In this document: piece by piece, positions 16,861 to 25,716 of the stretch
How the letters are laid out: the number at the start of each line of letters is the position of its first letter
How positions within the stretch are numbered: the first letter of the stretch is position 1
Assembly (NCBI RefSeq): GCF_001584615.1
Contig: NZ_LQQC01000008.1
Location: 186,001-250,000 of the forward strand
Origin: Brevibacterium ravenspurgense
GTDB lineage: Bacteria > Actinomycetota > Actinomycetes > Actinomycetales > Brevibacteriaceae
DNA length: 64,000 nt
Reading direction: 5' to 3'
Translations under genes and position numbers: made by a program
Notes under the pieces: model-generated
What the model was told of the DNA's origin: nothing
Database searches by the model: none
The model's input: the letters and a program-made list of their open reading frames with translations, nothing else

Positions 16861-18555
16861 TCAGCTTTCCTTTTCCACGTACGGGTGTTCTGGCGTCGAG
16901 CACAGCTGACCGTGGTAGCCGCGGCAGAAGTACTCCTTGCCCGCTTCGAGCTTCATGTCCTTGAACATGTAGCCCACCGGCACCAGGTAGAAGCCCTTGT
17001 CCTGCAGGCCGGAGAAGATTCTGGGCGAAGCATCGACCGACGTCGGGTGGATGGCGTGCAGCAGCACAATCGAGCCCGGCTTGGTGTTCGACAGAGCCAC
17101 CTGTGTTACGTAGTCGGGGTCGCGGTGCTGCCAGTCGAGGGTGTCGACATCCCACATGATGAGTGCCTTGCCGTGGTCGGTCTTCACACCGCCGGCCTTC
17201 TTGGCCTTGCCACCGGCCGTCGGCTGGTCAGAGCTGTTCTGGTCCGAACTGTCGCCCGACGGATTTCCAGCCGGCGATTCATTGCCCGTGGGCGCGCCGC
17301 TGCTCTCAGCCTGCCCCGTCGGTTCGGCGGTTGTCTTCGCACCAGCTGATTCGCCGAGCGTTCCGTCACCCTGCGTCACTGTGTCCAAGCTCTTGTTCGA
17401 AGCGCCGTAGGGCGGACGCAGCATGGTTGGGTACTCACCAATCGCGTCGTACACAGCCTTGTCGGTCTTGTCGATCTCCGACTTCTGCTTGTCAGCCGAC
17501 AGCTTGCTCAGAGCAGGGTGCGTGAACGAATGGTTTTCCATTTCGTGGCCGGCTTCGTACAGCAGACGCGTATTCTCCGGCAGATTCTCCACATTGCGCC
17601 CAATTTCGAAGAACGTGGCACGCACCTTCGCTTCGTCAAGCGCATCGCCCAGGCGTTTGGTCAGCGCTTCGTCAGCCGGGCCATCGTCATAGGTGATAGC
17701 CGCACACGGCAGAAGTGCGCACGTGAAGTCAGGCAGGTACGGGTTTTCCTTCGCTTCGATGGTCAGGCCCTTGCCCAGCACCCCGGCGAGGTTCTTCCCG
17801 GATTCACTGAGCTTGTCGTCACCGGCTTCCTCATCGCCAACAGTGATCGTGTCCCCTGCGACAGCAATCTGACCTTCAACGCCTTCGGCTTTGATCGAGT
17901 CAATCGGCTCAGTGGCGTTGTTCTTGGTATCCGTCAGAAACTGCTGACTGGTGGTGGTGCCGCCCGCACGCACATCCAGCTGGGTAACGAGGAAATCGCC
18001 ACCAGCACCGACGATGTGGGACTCCACGCTTGCTGCCGAACCACCACTGCCATCACTACTGTCCGCACCACTGGTCGGCTGTGAAGCAGCCTCTCCCCCG
18101 GCTTCACTGGGCTCACTGCCAGCAGTGCTGTCTGTGCCGCCCGCGCCGCCAGCACTGCCCGCATCAGAGGCTTCCGTGCTTTCACCCTCAGCCGACAGAC
18201 CATCAAGGGCAAGGTATTCGGCTTCGTCCCAGCGCTTCTCCGGTGCAGTGACCTCCGGCTGGAAGGCCTTGCGACCCTTGAACGCGCCAGCTTCCTCCAG
18301 CGCTTTCAGAGCAGCCTCTTCCAGTGCCTCGTTCAGCGATTCCTGTCCCGGAATGCCGAACAGATTGACCGAAGCCTCCTGCGTCTGCACCGCGTAGCTG
18401 CGCAGGAGCCCCGGAAGTTCGTCCTTCACACGCTCGGCAGGAATCGTCACATCGTCCTGCGAAACTTGGGCTCCCGGCTTGTCACCGCCTTTGATGGCGC
18501 AGCCGGAGAAGACAAGCGAGGCCGCCAGAATGCAGCCAACAGAAGAAAAGCGCAC
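16861..18555 (-). CDS. lipoprotein polysaccharide deacetylase (NodB domain)
   Basis: A 564-residue exported lipoprotein predicted to deacetylate a cell-wall or surface glycan. GTG 18555, preceded by AGTAGGA, gives the signal peptide MRFSSVGCILAASLVFSGCA with the lipobox Cys at position 19; longer starts would bury it. Residues about 80-290 are a linker and a poorly conserved domain of the type seen in actinobacterial deacetylases (ILVTQLD-like strands). The NodB domain has TYDDGP (288-293), HSFTHP (342-347), RPPYG (380-384), DVDTLDW (469-475) and LLHAIH (498-503). A 65-residue Ser/Gly/Pro-rich insertion splits the domain between RPPYG and DVDTLDW. It is monocistronic. Confidence 0.88.
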   Translation of the reverse strand: MRFSSVGCILAASLVFSGCAIKGGDKPGAQVSQDDVTIPAERVKDELPGLLRSYAVQTQEASVNLFGIPGQESLNEALEEAALKALEEAGAFKGRKAFQPEVTAPEKRWDEAEYLALDGLSAEGESTEASDAGSAGGAGGTDSTAGSEPSEAGGEAASQPTSGADSSDGSGGSAASVESHIVGAGGDFLVTQLDVRAGGTTTSQQFLTDTKNNATEPIDSIKAEGVEGQIAVAGDTITVGDEEAGDDKLSESGKNLAGVLGKGLTIEAKENPYLPDFTCALLPCAAITYDDGPADEALTKRLGDALDEAKVRATFFEIGRNVENLPENTRLLYEAGHEMENHSFTHPALSKLSADKQKSEIDKTDKAVYDAIGEYPTMLRPPYGASNKSLDTVTQGDGTLGESAGAKTTAEPTGQAESSGAPTGNESPAGNPSGDSSDQNSSDQPTAGGKAKKAGGVKTDHGKALIMWDVDTLDWQHRDPDYVTQVALSNTKPGSIVLLHAIHPTSVDASPRIFSGLQDKGFYLVPVGYMFKDMKLEAGKEYFCRGYHGQLCSTPEHPYVEKES

Positions 18556-18702
18556 AGCAAGTCCTACTGAAAATGGAGTATGGGGAACAGGAGTAACTGT
18601 ACTCCTCGAAACTGAGACAGCCGACGGGGCTTCTGCCAGTCGGCTGTCCTTTTGCGCTCGCATCGCTCAGCTGAAAGCGCTCAGCTGAGCAATGCGACGA
18701 CG

Positions 18703-19707
18703 TCAGTCGCGCTTCACGCTGACCACCATGGTTGGGCAGTGCGAGTACGGCAACACCGACTGCGAGGTCGAACCCAGCAGCAGACCGGCAAAACCACCGC
18801 GGCCACGCGTGCCGACTACCAGAATGTCCGCAGTGTCAGACGCACGGACCAGAGCTTCTGAGGGCTGGCCGTCCAGCAGCATCCAACCGACCTCAAGATT
18901 CGGGTGCTTTTCGCGTACAGACTTGCACGCGGCTTCGAGCTTTTCGGTTCCACGCTCGACGAACTTCTTGAGCTCTTCCGTGCTGGGCAGCCATTCCGGA
19001 CCGACGATCGAGGTGGTGATGACCCCCATGACGGTCAGCGGAGTGCCGCGTTCCTCGGCAAGTTCGGCAGCCTTCCACAGCGCGGGCGATTCCTTGCCCA
19101 TGGCGTCGACACCCACAACCACGCGGCCTTCAAAGTTCGGCCCTTCGATCGTTTCGGATTCTTCGTCGAACTGGAAGTGCGTACCGGCAGAGTCAGCCAG
19201 AGGGAATGACGACGTCTGCTTGGGCGCACGCTCCTGATCTTTCGACCAGCCGACGGGCACCACGATCGTCGGGCAGTGCGAGTGAGCAGGAAGCGCGGAG
19301 GACACGGTACCCAGCAGGCGGCCGGCAAAACCACCGCGGCCACGCGAACCGACAACAGCCAGCGACGCCTGCGCGGATTCGTCCACCAGAACACCCGCCG
19401 CGTCGCCGATCTCGATGACTGCTTCGACCGAAACACCGGCGCTCTTGACCTTTTCGGCCGCGGACTTCAAAGATTCGGTGACTGCTGCACGCACGGCGGA
19501 ATCGTCAATCGGCACATAGGAAACGTCGATTGTCGCCGCGGCGACCGACGGGATTGTGTACGCGCCGACCAGTCGGATGGAACGGCCGGTGGCCTTCGCC
19601 TCGCTGACCGCGAAGTCGAGGGCATTGAGGCTCGCGTCGGAACCGTCGATGCCGACAACGATGGCCTGGGCGTCTGCGACGTCCGGAAGATTGTTCTCAG
19701 GTGACAC
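18703..19707 (-). CDS. tandem UspA universal stress protein
   Basis: A 334-residue cytoplasmic protein of two UspA domains. Domain 1 starts IVVGIDGSDASLNALDFA and ends GSRGRGGFAGRLLG ... HCPTIVVP; domain 2 starts VVVGVDAMGKESPALWKAA and ends GTRGRGGFAGLLLG ... HCPTMVVSV. Both keep the ATP-binding GxxGxxxG pattern. Such proteins accumulate in dormancy and nutrient or redox stress. GTG 19707 is chosen because AGAGGA lies 6-7 nt upstream; an ATG 11 codons earlier lacks a good site. Monocistronic. Confidence 0.9.
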   Translation of the reverse strand: MSPENNLPDVADAQAIVVGIDGSDASLNALDFAVSEAKATGRSIRLVGAYTIPSVAAATIDVSYVPIDDSAVRAAVTESLKSAAEKVKSAGVSVEAVIEIGDAAGVLVDESAQASLAVVGSRGRGGFAGRLLGTVSSALPAHSHCPTIVVPVGWSKDQERAPKQTSSFPLADSAGTHFQFDEESETIEGPNFEGRVVVGVDAMGKESPALWKAAELAEERGTPLTVMGVITTSIVGPEWLPSTEELKKFVERGTEKLEAACKSVREKHPNLEVGWMLLDGQPSEALVRASDTADILVVGTRGRGGFAGLLLGSTSQSVLPYSHCPTMVVSVKRD

Positions 19708-19796
19708 TGCAGGTCCTCTTACATCGGTTGGCTCAGGCATGCGCCTGCTGATACTGCAATTCTATCGGCCAGCCCCGCAGAGTGTGCAGTGGCTCA

Positions 19797-20315
19797 CTAT
19801 GCGACTGAAGTCAGCTCACCATGTTCTGCCAGGTTGAGGAACGGCTGCCAGGCCGGTGCGGGACGCTCAAGATCGCGCAGCCAGCAGCTGCCATAGTCCG
19901 GCGGTCTGGGCGTCACCTGCAGCTGCCACCCCATTTCCTGCGGTGTTCTGTCAGCCTTGCGGTTATTGCAGTCGCGACAGCAGGCAACCAGGTTCTCCCA
20001 CGTGTTCTGGCCACCGCGTGACCGCGGAAGGATGTGGTCGATGGTTCCCGCGGGCTTCCCGCAGTATCCGCATCTGTTGTGATCGCGCCGCAGCACAGCT
20101 TTGCGTGACGGCTGCGTCACCCTGCCCACTGGCGGGCGAATGTAGCGAGTCAGAAGAATGACGGCCGGCTGTTCAATATCGAGGTGTTCGCTGCGAACGC
20201 GAGCTCCGGAAGCGGCGAGGACCGTGGCGCGGCCCGCCAGAACCAGAACAACCGCTCGCTTAAAGGACACTACCGACATCGGCTCGTATCCGGCGTTCAG
20301 AACGAGGGTCTTCAT
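19797..20315 (-). CDS. HNH endonuclease
   Basis: A 172-residue protein of the stand-alone actinobacterial HNH family. MKTLVLNAGYEPMSVVSFKR is the conserved N-terminus, and the nuclease core is CGYCGKPAGTIDHILPRSRGG followed by TWENLVACCRDCNNRKAD, with the catalytic DH pair, the zinc cysteines in CGYC and CRDC, and the final N. The ATG at 20315 follows AGGTGG. Its cellular role is not established; it is not next to methylases or phage genes here. Confidence 0.9.
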   Translation of the reverse strand: MKTLVLNAGYEPMSVVSFKRAVVLVLAGRATVLAASGARVRSEHLDIEQPAVILLTRYIRPPVGRVTQPSRKAVLRRDHNRCGYCGKPAGTIDHILPRSRGGQNTWENLVACCRDCNNRKADRTPQEMGWQLQVTPRPPDYGSCWLRDLERPAPAWQPFLNLAEHGELTSVA

Positions 20316-20440
20316 CAGTTCCACCTAGGTTCAGGTCGTACTCGGCCAGCACGACGTGACGAAAACCACGCTACACACAACAGCGCCGGCGTCAACGACA
20401 TCGACGTGAACTGCAGGTGTCGAAAGACCGCACAGACAGC

Positions 20441-20469
20441 AAAAACCCCGAGCTCTCAGGCTCGGGGTT
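20441..20469 (-). terminator. terminator of the first NlpC/P60 gene
   Basis: A 10-bp perfect stem (AACCCCGAGC with its complement) around TCTCAG, followed by a T-run on the minus strand. Confidence 0.88.
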
Positions 20470-20501
20470 CTCGTGAAAAATCAGATCACTGAAAGTGCAG
20501 A

Positions 20502-21371
20502 TCAGAGAACGCGAATGAACTGTGCGCCCTGCTTGGTCATCCAGTCGATCGAACGGTAGCTGGTCTTGACGCGGGGGTTGCCGGCGTCGTACATCATGCC
20601 GTTGCCGGCGTAGATGCCCACGTGGCCGGGCGACCAGATGATGTCACCGGGCTTGGCAGCCGAACGCGACACGGTCTTGCCAGCACCCCTCTGCGCAGTC
20701 GAGGTGCGCGGCAGCTTGACGCCGACCTTTCCGTAGACGTAGCTGGTGAAGCCGGAGCAGTCCCAGCCGGAAGGCGAACTGCCACCGGAAACATACGGGG
20801 TGCCGACGTACTGCTTGGCAATAGCGAGGACCTGCTGAGCCTTGGGGCCGTCGGGCACCGAAACGGTCTTGGAGCCGCCGCTGGACTTCTTCGCACCCTT
20901 CGAAGAGGAGCTGCTGCTCGACTCCGATGCCGAGGTGCCGGTCGAGTTCGAAGACGAGTTGCCGTTCGAGGTGGAGTTCGAGTTCTGCTGAGCTGCGCCG
21001 TCAGCCGCGCCGTCACCAGCGGCGGGAGCTTCAACCGGAGCTTCCGGAGCCTTGGTCGCCGTCACGGGAGATGCGACAGCAGCACCGGCAACAGGAGCCT
21101 TTGAATCAGCAGCGTCAACCGTGAAGCCGGCCTGCGAAGTGGTTTCCGGGGCATCGCCTTCCGAAGCCTGCGCAGTTGCTTCGGCGTTGGCTTCACCATC
21201 GCCGAATTCGGTCGGGGCAACAGCCGCAATGACCAGACCACCCGCAGCGGCGGCAACAGCCGCGCGCTTGCCAAGAGCACCCGAGTTGGCGCTCAGAGCT
21301 TCTGTAATTTCAGTCAGAGGCGTCTTGACCTTGGTGTCGGCGGCGCGACGTCCTCGCTTCTTTACAGTCAC
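20502..21371 (-). CDS. NlpC/P60 peptidoglycan endopeptidase, paralogue 1
   Basis: A 289-residue protein expected to cleave peptide cross-bridges in peptidoglycan. The C-terminal 125 residues are an NlpC/P60 domain with the catalytic Cys in SGWDCSGFTSYVYG and His in PGHVGIYAG. The N-terminus KKRGRRAADTKVKTPLTEI is followed by one hydrophobic stretch (AAVAAAAGGLVIAAVAP), acting as signal or anchor, and a 100-residue Ser/Asn/Ala linker containing a GAGGTGCC octamer. GTG 21371 has GGAG eight bases upstream. It lies directly downstream of a paralogue with the same layout; each appears to have its own promoter region. Confidence 0.9.
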   Translation of the reverse strand: MTVKKRGRRAADTKVKTPLTEITEALSANSGALGKRAAVAAAAGGLVIAAVAPTEFGDGEANAEATAQASEGDAPETTSQAGFTVDAADSKAPVAGAAVASPVTATKAPEAPVEAPAAGDGAADGAAQQNSNSTSNGNSSSNSTGTSASESSSSSSSKGAKKSSGGSKTVSVPDGPKAQQVLAIAKQYVGTPYVSGGSSPSGWDCSGFTSYVYGKVGVKLPRTSTAQRGAGKTVSRSAAKPGDIIWSPGHVGIYAGNGMMYDAGNPRVKTSYRSIDWMTKQGAQFIRVL

Positions 21372-21448
21372 GTGTTCTCCAAATCTTGTTCGCTGAGCCC
21401 TACCGGGCTTTCGCTGGCACTCGTCAGACAATAACGGACTTGCAACAG

Positions 21449-21460
21449 AAAATCACATTA
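21449..21460 (-). promoter_or_regulatory. shared upstream motif of the NlpC/P60 pair (copy 1)
   Basis: TAATGTGATTTT on the minus strand, about 80 nt before the gene start; a near match lies at the same relative place before the second paralogue. It could be an operator, but the regulator is unknown. Confidence 0.4.
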
Positions 21461-21558
21461 AGGTCACGGAAAGTGAAAAATTCTCAGGATTTCCGCCAGA
21501 ATTCTCAGGTTTCGGCGGCATTTTGGTCACGGCCAGACGCGCTTGTGTTGAGAAAGCG

Positions 21559-22344
21559 TCACAGAACGCGGATGTAGACGGCGTCGCTCATCCACGAAGT
21601 CGAGGTGTACACCGTGCCCTTGCGCTTGTTGCGAGCATCGACCATCTTGCCATCGCCGGCGTAGATGCCGACGTGACCGGGGTGCCACATAATGTCGCCG
21701 GGCTGCGCCTGCGAGCGCGGCACAACCTTGCCCGCACCCTTCTGCGCGCCCGAGCTGCGCGGCAGGTTCACGCCGACCTTGCCGTAGACGTAGCGGGTGA
21801 AGCCGGAGCAGTCCCAACCGGAAGGCGTGTTTCCGCCCCACACATAGGGGGTGCCCACGTAGCTCTTGGCGATCGAGACGACCTTCTGAGCCTTCGAACC
21901 CGAGGGAACCTCGGCACCGCCCGAAGACTCAGAGCTCGCGGCAGCGGCCTGAGAACCAGAGCCGGACTCGCCGCCAGCACCATTGGATGCCGAAGCAGCA
22001 TCATTGGACGCCGGAGCAGGTTCGGGAGCCTTCGAGGCGGTAACGGTCGATACTTCTGCTGCACCTGCGAGCGGACCGTCTGCCTTGCCTTCGACAACAA
22101 CCTTGTCCTGCGCCTTGAAGTCGTCTTCAGCGGGGGCTGCGGAAACAGCTTCTGCTTCGGCTTCATTACCGGGTTCCGAAACCGTGGGAACGGCAACGCT
22201 CAGAGCCAGTCCCGCACCGGCAGCCGCAACAGCGGCGCGCTTGCCGAGGACATTGGAGTCAGAGCGGAGGAGGTCCGTCAGATCAGACAGTGGGGTCCTG
22301 ACCTTGGTGTCAGCCGCCCTGCGTCCGCGCTTCTTCTGAGCCAC
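21559..22344 (-). CDS. NlpC/P60 peptidoglycan endopeptidase, paralogue 2
   Basis: A 261-residue paralogue of the gene at 20502-21371. The N-terminus KKRGRRAADTKVRTPLSDL, the hydrophobic segment AAVAAAGAGLALSVAVP, the Ala/Ser/Gly linker and the NlpC/P60 domain (catalytic SGWDCSGFTRYVYG and PGHVGIYAG) all correspond in order. The start GTG is preceded by GGGAGAACC, as in paralogue 1. The pair probably arose by tandem duplication and diverged mainly in the linker. Confidence 0.9.
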   Translation of the reverse strand: MAQKKRGRRAADTKVRTPLSDLTDLLRSDSNVLGKRAAVAAAGAGLALSVAVPTVSEPGNEAEAEAVSAAPAEDDFKAQDKVVVEGKADGPLAGAAEVSTVTASKAPEPAPASNDAASASNGAGGESGSGSQAAAASSESSGGAEVPSGSKAQKVVSIAKSYVGTPYVWGGNTPSGWDCSGFTRYVYGKVGVNLPRSSGAQKGAGKVVPRSQAQPGDIMWHPGHVGIYAGDGKMVDARNKRKGTVYTSTSWMSDAVYIRVL

Positions 22345-22408
22345 GTGGTTCTCCCTGAACGTCGAAATCCTGCGAAGTACAGAACGGAACGTTACACAAC
22401 CGAGACCT

Positions 22409-22421
22409 AAAAGTCACATTT
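22409..22421 (-). promoter_or_regulatory. shared upstream motif of the NlpC/P60 pair (copy 2)
   Basis: AAATGTGACTTTT on the minus strand, about 65 nt before the gene start, matching the motif before paralogue 1 at all but one or two bases. Confidence 0.4.
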
Positions 22422-22503
22422 AAATAACGTCCAGGAAGCTGAGAGTCTGCGCAGAGCAGCGTTTATGCAGGTCAGAGACCTTTATAAAGTGGTGTAATTC
22501 CTG

Positions 22504-23175
22504 TTACACAACGATAACGAGGACGTTTTCAGCCATCTCGGAAGGCAGATCCAGCACCTCGTCATTCCCGGAAACAGCGAAAGTCACGTAGTCCCCAGCC
22601 ACCGAGACCTCCACCTCGGCCCCCGGAACAACCCCAGTGCGCTCGCACTGGGCCAGCAGATCCTCATCCACCTGCAAAGGCTCAGCAAAGCACACAATCC
22701 GCACCCTCTTAGCACCCGCGCGCAGCGAAAGCTCAGAAGCCGGAAGCGCAGCATCATCAGCCTCAACATCCGCACCGGGAATCGGGTTGCCATACGGACT
22801 CGTGGTGGCGTCCGGCAGGATCGCAACGAGCTTCTCCGTGACCTCGTCACTCATCACGTGCTCCCAACGGCACGCCTCATTGTGCACCTTGGGCCACTCC
22901 AAGCCGATGACGTCAGACAGCAGGCGCTCAGCCAGGCGGTGCTTGCGCATAACGCTCGTCGCGAGCTCACGGCCCTCCGCAGTCAACTCCAGACGACGAT
23001 CACTGCCGACAATCAGAAGACCATCGCGCTCCAAACGCGCAACGGTCTGTGACACAGTCGGGCCAGAATGGCCCAAACGCTCAGCAATGCGAGCACGCAG
23101 GGGCACGACCTTCTGCTCTTCAAGCTCCGTAACGGCCTTGAGATACATCTCCGTAGTGTCAATCAGATCCTGCAT
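22504..23175 (-). CDS. DtxR/IdeR-type metal-dependent transcriptional repressor
   Basis: A 223-residue regulator. MQDLIDTTEMYLKAVTELEE, PLRARIAERLGHSGPTVSQT and MRKHRLAERLL with EACRWEHVMSDEV closely follow diphtheria toxin repressor, including the metal ligands in the RKHRLAERLL and CRWEHVMSD segments (Met, Cys, Glu and His of sites 1 and 2). The C-terminal 70 residues form the SH3-like (FeoA-type) domain. Such proteins, with Fe(II) or Mn(II), repress iron- or manganese-uptake genes; this subgroup could be either. The ATG at 23175 has GGAGAAG upstream. No clear target gene lies in the window. Confidence 0.92.
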   Translation of the reverse strand: MQDLIDTTEMYLKAVTELEEQKVVPLRARIAERLGHSGPTVSQTVARLERDGLLIVGSDRRLELTAEGRELATSVMRKHRLAERLLSDVIGLEWPKVHNEACRWEHVMSDEVTEKLVAILPDATTSPYGNPIPGADVEADDAALPASELSLRAGAKRVRIVCFAEPLQVDEDLLAQCERTGVVPGAEVEVSVAGDYVTFAVSGNDEVLDLPSEMAENVLVIVV

Positions 23176-23331
23176 GCTTCTCCGTTCACCATCGAGTCCG
23201 AAGGCTGACTATACAAATATACGCACAGGCGTATACGTGGGGAGGCTCAGCTTGTTGCGGCTGCGGAGCGGTGGTCGGCGCTCGGTGGGCCTCTGCTTGG
23301 CAGGCCGACACCCAGCACTCCCCGCAGCGGC

Positions 23332-23411
23332 TTAGGGCTCCAAGCGGGCACTCACGGCTCCAGGCGGGCACTCACGGCTCCAGGCGGGCGCTCACGGCTC
23401 CAGGCGGGCGA
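23332..23411. repeat. four 20-bp tandem units overlapping the pdxH stop codon
   Basis: Units begin at 23332, 23352, 23372 and 23392. On the minus strand each reads about GYGCCCGCCTGGAGCCGTGA. The unit at 23392-23411 encodes the last residues of PdxH (ARLEP and stop), and the others are copies lying after the stop. Confidence 0.9.
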
Positions 23412-24066
23412 CCGACCACTGGGACGCGTCCGCCAAATCGGCTGGAGCGCCCGAACGACTGGTGAAAACGCACCGGTCGTGCATCCGGTTCTCCATGCCC
23501 TGCCAGAACTCGACCTCGAAGGGACGAAGCAGATACCCGCCCCACGTATCCGGCCGCTCGACCGGGCGGCCGGCAAGCTCCGCCTCGACATCCTGATAGC
23601 GCTTCTCAAGAACAGACCTGCTGCGCACCGGCTGGGACTGGTGGGAAGCGACCGCCCCAATCTGCGAACCGCGCGGACGCTGTGCGAAATAGGCATCCGA
23701 TTCTTCCGGCGAGACCTTCTCGACAACAGCCCGCACCCGCACCTGGCGGCTGAGTTCGTGCCACGGAAACACGAGCGAGGCGCGCGGTGACTGCGCAAGC
23801 TGCGCACCCTTGGCGGACGTGTAGTGGGTGTAGAAGACAAAGCCGCGCTCATCAAAGCTCTTCAACAGCACCAGGCGGGCGGTTGGACCCGTATCATCCG
23901 CGGTGGCAACAACCATCGCGTTGGGTTCGCGCAGGTGGTCATGGGCGTAGTCGTACCACGCGGCAAACTGCTCAAACGGAGTCTTCTCAAGATGGTCAAG
24001 ATCGTCAGCACCGTATTCAATGCGCTGCTGTGCGAGTTCGGCCAGGGAATCCGGGATGTCGATCAT
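23392..24066 (-). CDS. pdxH: pyridoxamine 5'-phosphate oxidase
   Basis: A 224-residue FMN flavoprotein that oxidises pyridoxine or pyridoxamine phosphate to pyridoxal phosphate. NAMVVATADDTGPTARLVLL, GFVFYTHYTSAKGAQLAQ, FPWHELSRQVRVRAVVEKV, RPRGSQIGAVASHQSQPV and the C-terminal RLEP are family landmarks covering FMN and PLP sites. No ribosome site is seen; TAGTCT lies 6 nt before the ATG, consistent with a leaderless transcript. It is divergent from serC, whose product needs PLP. The last codons are part of a 20-bp tandem array. Confidence 0.95.
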   Translation of the reverse strand: MIDIPDSLAELAQQRIEYGADDLDHLEKTPFEQFAAWYDYAHDHLREPNAMVVATADDTGPTARLVLLKSFDERGFVFYTHYTSAKGAQLAQSPRASLVFPWHELSRQVRVRAVVEKVSPEESDAYFAQRPRGSQIGAVASHQSQPVRSRSVLEKRYQDVEAELAGRPVERPDTWGGYLLRPFEVEFWQGMENRMHDRCVFTSRSGAPADLADASQWSVARLEP

Positions 24067-24144
24067 GTTCCCAGACTACCCGCGCGCCCACGGCGCGCAC
24101 GGGGCCCGTCCAGCCAACGAGCCGGGCCTGACTACGATGACAGC

Positions 24145-25263
24145 GTGATCACAATTCCAGAAGAGCTGCTGCCCGCCGACGGCCGTTTCGGCGCTGGCCC
24201 CGCTCGCATTCGCCCCGAACAGATGACCGCCCTGGCAGACGCTGCCACAACCGTTATGGGCACCTCGCACCGTCAGGCGCCCGTGAAGAACATCGTCGGA
24301 CGCATCCGCGCCGGACTGACCGAACTGTACAACCTCCCCGAGGGGTACGAGGTGGTGCTCGGCAACGGCGGTTCCACCGCCTTCTGGGACGCCGCATCTT
24401 TCGGACTGGTGCGCAGGAAGGCCGCGCACGGTTCGTTCGGCGAATTCGGAAGCAAGTTCGCCAAGGCCACCGACACGACTCCGTTCCTCGACGACTCCGC
24501 TGTTTTCGAAGCACAGCCGGGTTCGGTTGCTGTACCCACCGCGGTTGACGGCGCTGACGTCTACGCGTGGCCGCACAACGAAACCTCGACCGGCGCGGCC
24601 GCACCCGTGCGGAGGCCCGAAGGCATTGCCGATGACGCTTTGGTTGTCATTGACGCGACTTCGGCTGCCGGCGGACTCGACGTCGACATTGCCGAAACCG
24701 ATGTCTACTACTTTGCGCCGCAGAAGAACATGGGCTCCGACGGCGGTCTGTGGATTGCCATTATGAGCCCGCGTGCAATTGAACGCGCCCGGTCGCTGAA
24801 GAGCTTCGGCCGTTGGATCCCCGCATCGATGGATCTGGTTACGGCCATTGACAATTCGGCGAAGAACCAGACGTACAACACCCCTGCCGTGGCCACGCTC
24901 ATCATGCTGGCCGAGCAGATCGACTGGATCAACGGCAACGGCGGACTCAAGTGGGCTGCCGAGCGCACCGCGACATCGGCAGGTTTGGTCTACGACTGGG
25001 CTGAAAAGAGCGATGTTGCGCGCCCGTTCGTGGAAAACCCGGACGACCGTTCCAACGTCGTGTGCACCATCGACTTCGACGAATCCGTCGATGCCGCAGA
25101 GATCGCGAAGACGCTGCGCGCCAACGGCGTTGTCGACGTTGAGCCCTACCGCAAGCTGGGCCGCAATCAGCTGCGGATCGCCACCTTCGTTTCGGTTCCG
25201 CCGGAAGACATCAAGGCACTGCTCGACTGCATCGACTTCACGCTCAGCGCTCTGCGCGGCTGA
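24145..25263 (+). CDS. serC: phosphoserine aminotransferase
   Basis: A 372-residue PLP enzyme making O-phosphoserine in serine biosynthesis, of the actinobacterial SerC type. GAGPARIRPEQM, GTSHRQAPVKNIVG, VVLGNGGSTAFWDAASF, VIDATSAAGGLDVDI and YYFAPQKNMGSDGG (with the PLP-binding lysine in QKN) are present, and length is normal. The GTG at 24145 has TACGAT six bases upstream and no ribosome site, so it is probably leaderless. The opposite gene pdxH makes its cofactor, and the two promoters share a 78-bp spacer. Confidence 0.95.
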   Translation: MITIPEELLPADGRFGAGPARIRPEQMTALADAATTVMGTSHRQAPVKNIVGRIRAGLTELYNLPEGYEVVLGNGGSTAFWDAASFGLVRRKAAHGSFGEFGSKFAKATDTTPFLDDSAVFEAQPGSVAVPTAVDGADVYAWPHNETSTGAAAPVRRPEGIADDALVVIDATSAAGGLDVDIAETDVYYFAPQKNMGSDGGLWIAIMSPRAIERARSLKSFGRWIPASMDLVTAIDNSAKNQTYNTPAVATLIMLAEQIDWINGNGGLKWAAERTATSAGLVYDWAEKSDVARPFVENPDDRSNVVCTIDFDESVDAAEIAKTLRANGVVDVEPYRKLGRNQLRIATFVSVPPEDIKALLDCIDFTLSALRG

Positions 25264-25277
25264 CGCTGCAAACACAG

Positions 25278-25316
25278 AAATGGCGAGGCTCCCAATCTTG
25301 GGGCCTCGCCATTTTT
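25278..25316 (+). terminator. terminator of serC
   Basis: A long stem (AAATGGCGAGG with CCTCGCCATTT, extended by CCCA/TGGG) followed by TTTG. Confidence 0.9.
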
Positions 25317-25460
25317 GTTGCTCTAAAGACGGGGTTTCTGCAATCTAGGTGGAATATTGAGGCAAAAACGCACGGATCGCCTCGTTCTTTCGACTAGACG
25401 GCAGAGTAACTTTTGGCACCCGGAGGCACTCGCAGGACGAACTACCGGCCTGCCCACACA

Positions 25461-25564
25461 CCCGTTAGCAACAAAAACACCCGCTAGCCGCAAACAGACA
25501 CCCCTTAGCCGGAATCCGCGGCGTAGCAACCACTGCTAAAGCGCGGATCCGTTGCTAACCGGTG
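25461..25564. repeat. TTAGC palindromic repeat, 104-bp copy C1
   Basis: The outer arms GTTAGCAAC (25464-25472) and GTTGCTAAC (25551-25559) are perfect inverted repeats, and the core is TAGCA-N5-TGCTA. It is followed 20 bp later by ACGAGGCACC. The spacer 25317-26047 (about 730 bp) is made almost wholly of this and two more copies with shared flanks; I see no gene in it. Confidence 0.95.
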
Positions 25565-25716
25565 TCCCCCTGAAAAGTACGAGGCACCGGAAGGGTCGGG
25601 ACGGACCCTGCAGGGTCGAAGGGACGAGGCGCCAAGAGAGTTGGGCACGCACCACCGGCCGGGTTAGGCCCCACCCGCCACCGGCACTCGCAGGACGAAC
25701 TACCGGCCTGCACACA

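Noticed and set aside
22345..22503. c-di-AMP (ydaO) riboswitch before the NlpC/P60 gene
   Set aside because: Such riboswitches occur before cell-wall hydrolases in actinobacteria, but the spacer is short and the conserved core sequences are not visible.
23332..23411. Possible CRISPR array
   Set aside because: The 20-bp units are directly adjacent without spacers and contain gene 3' coding sequence; no cas genes nearby.
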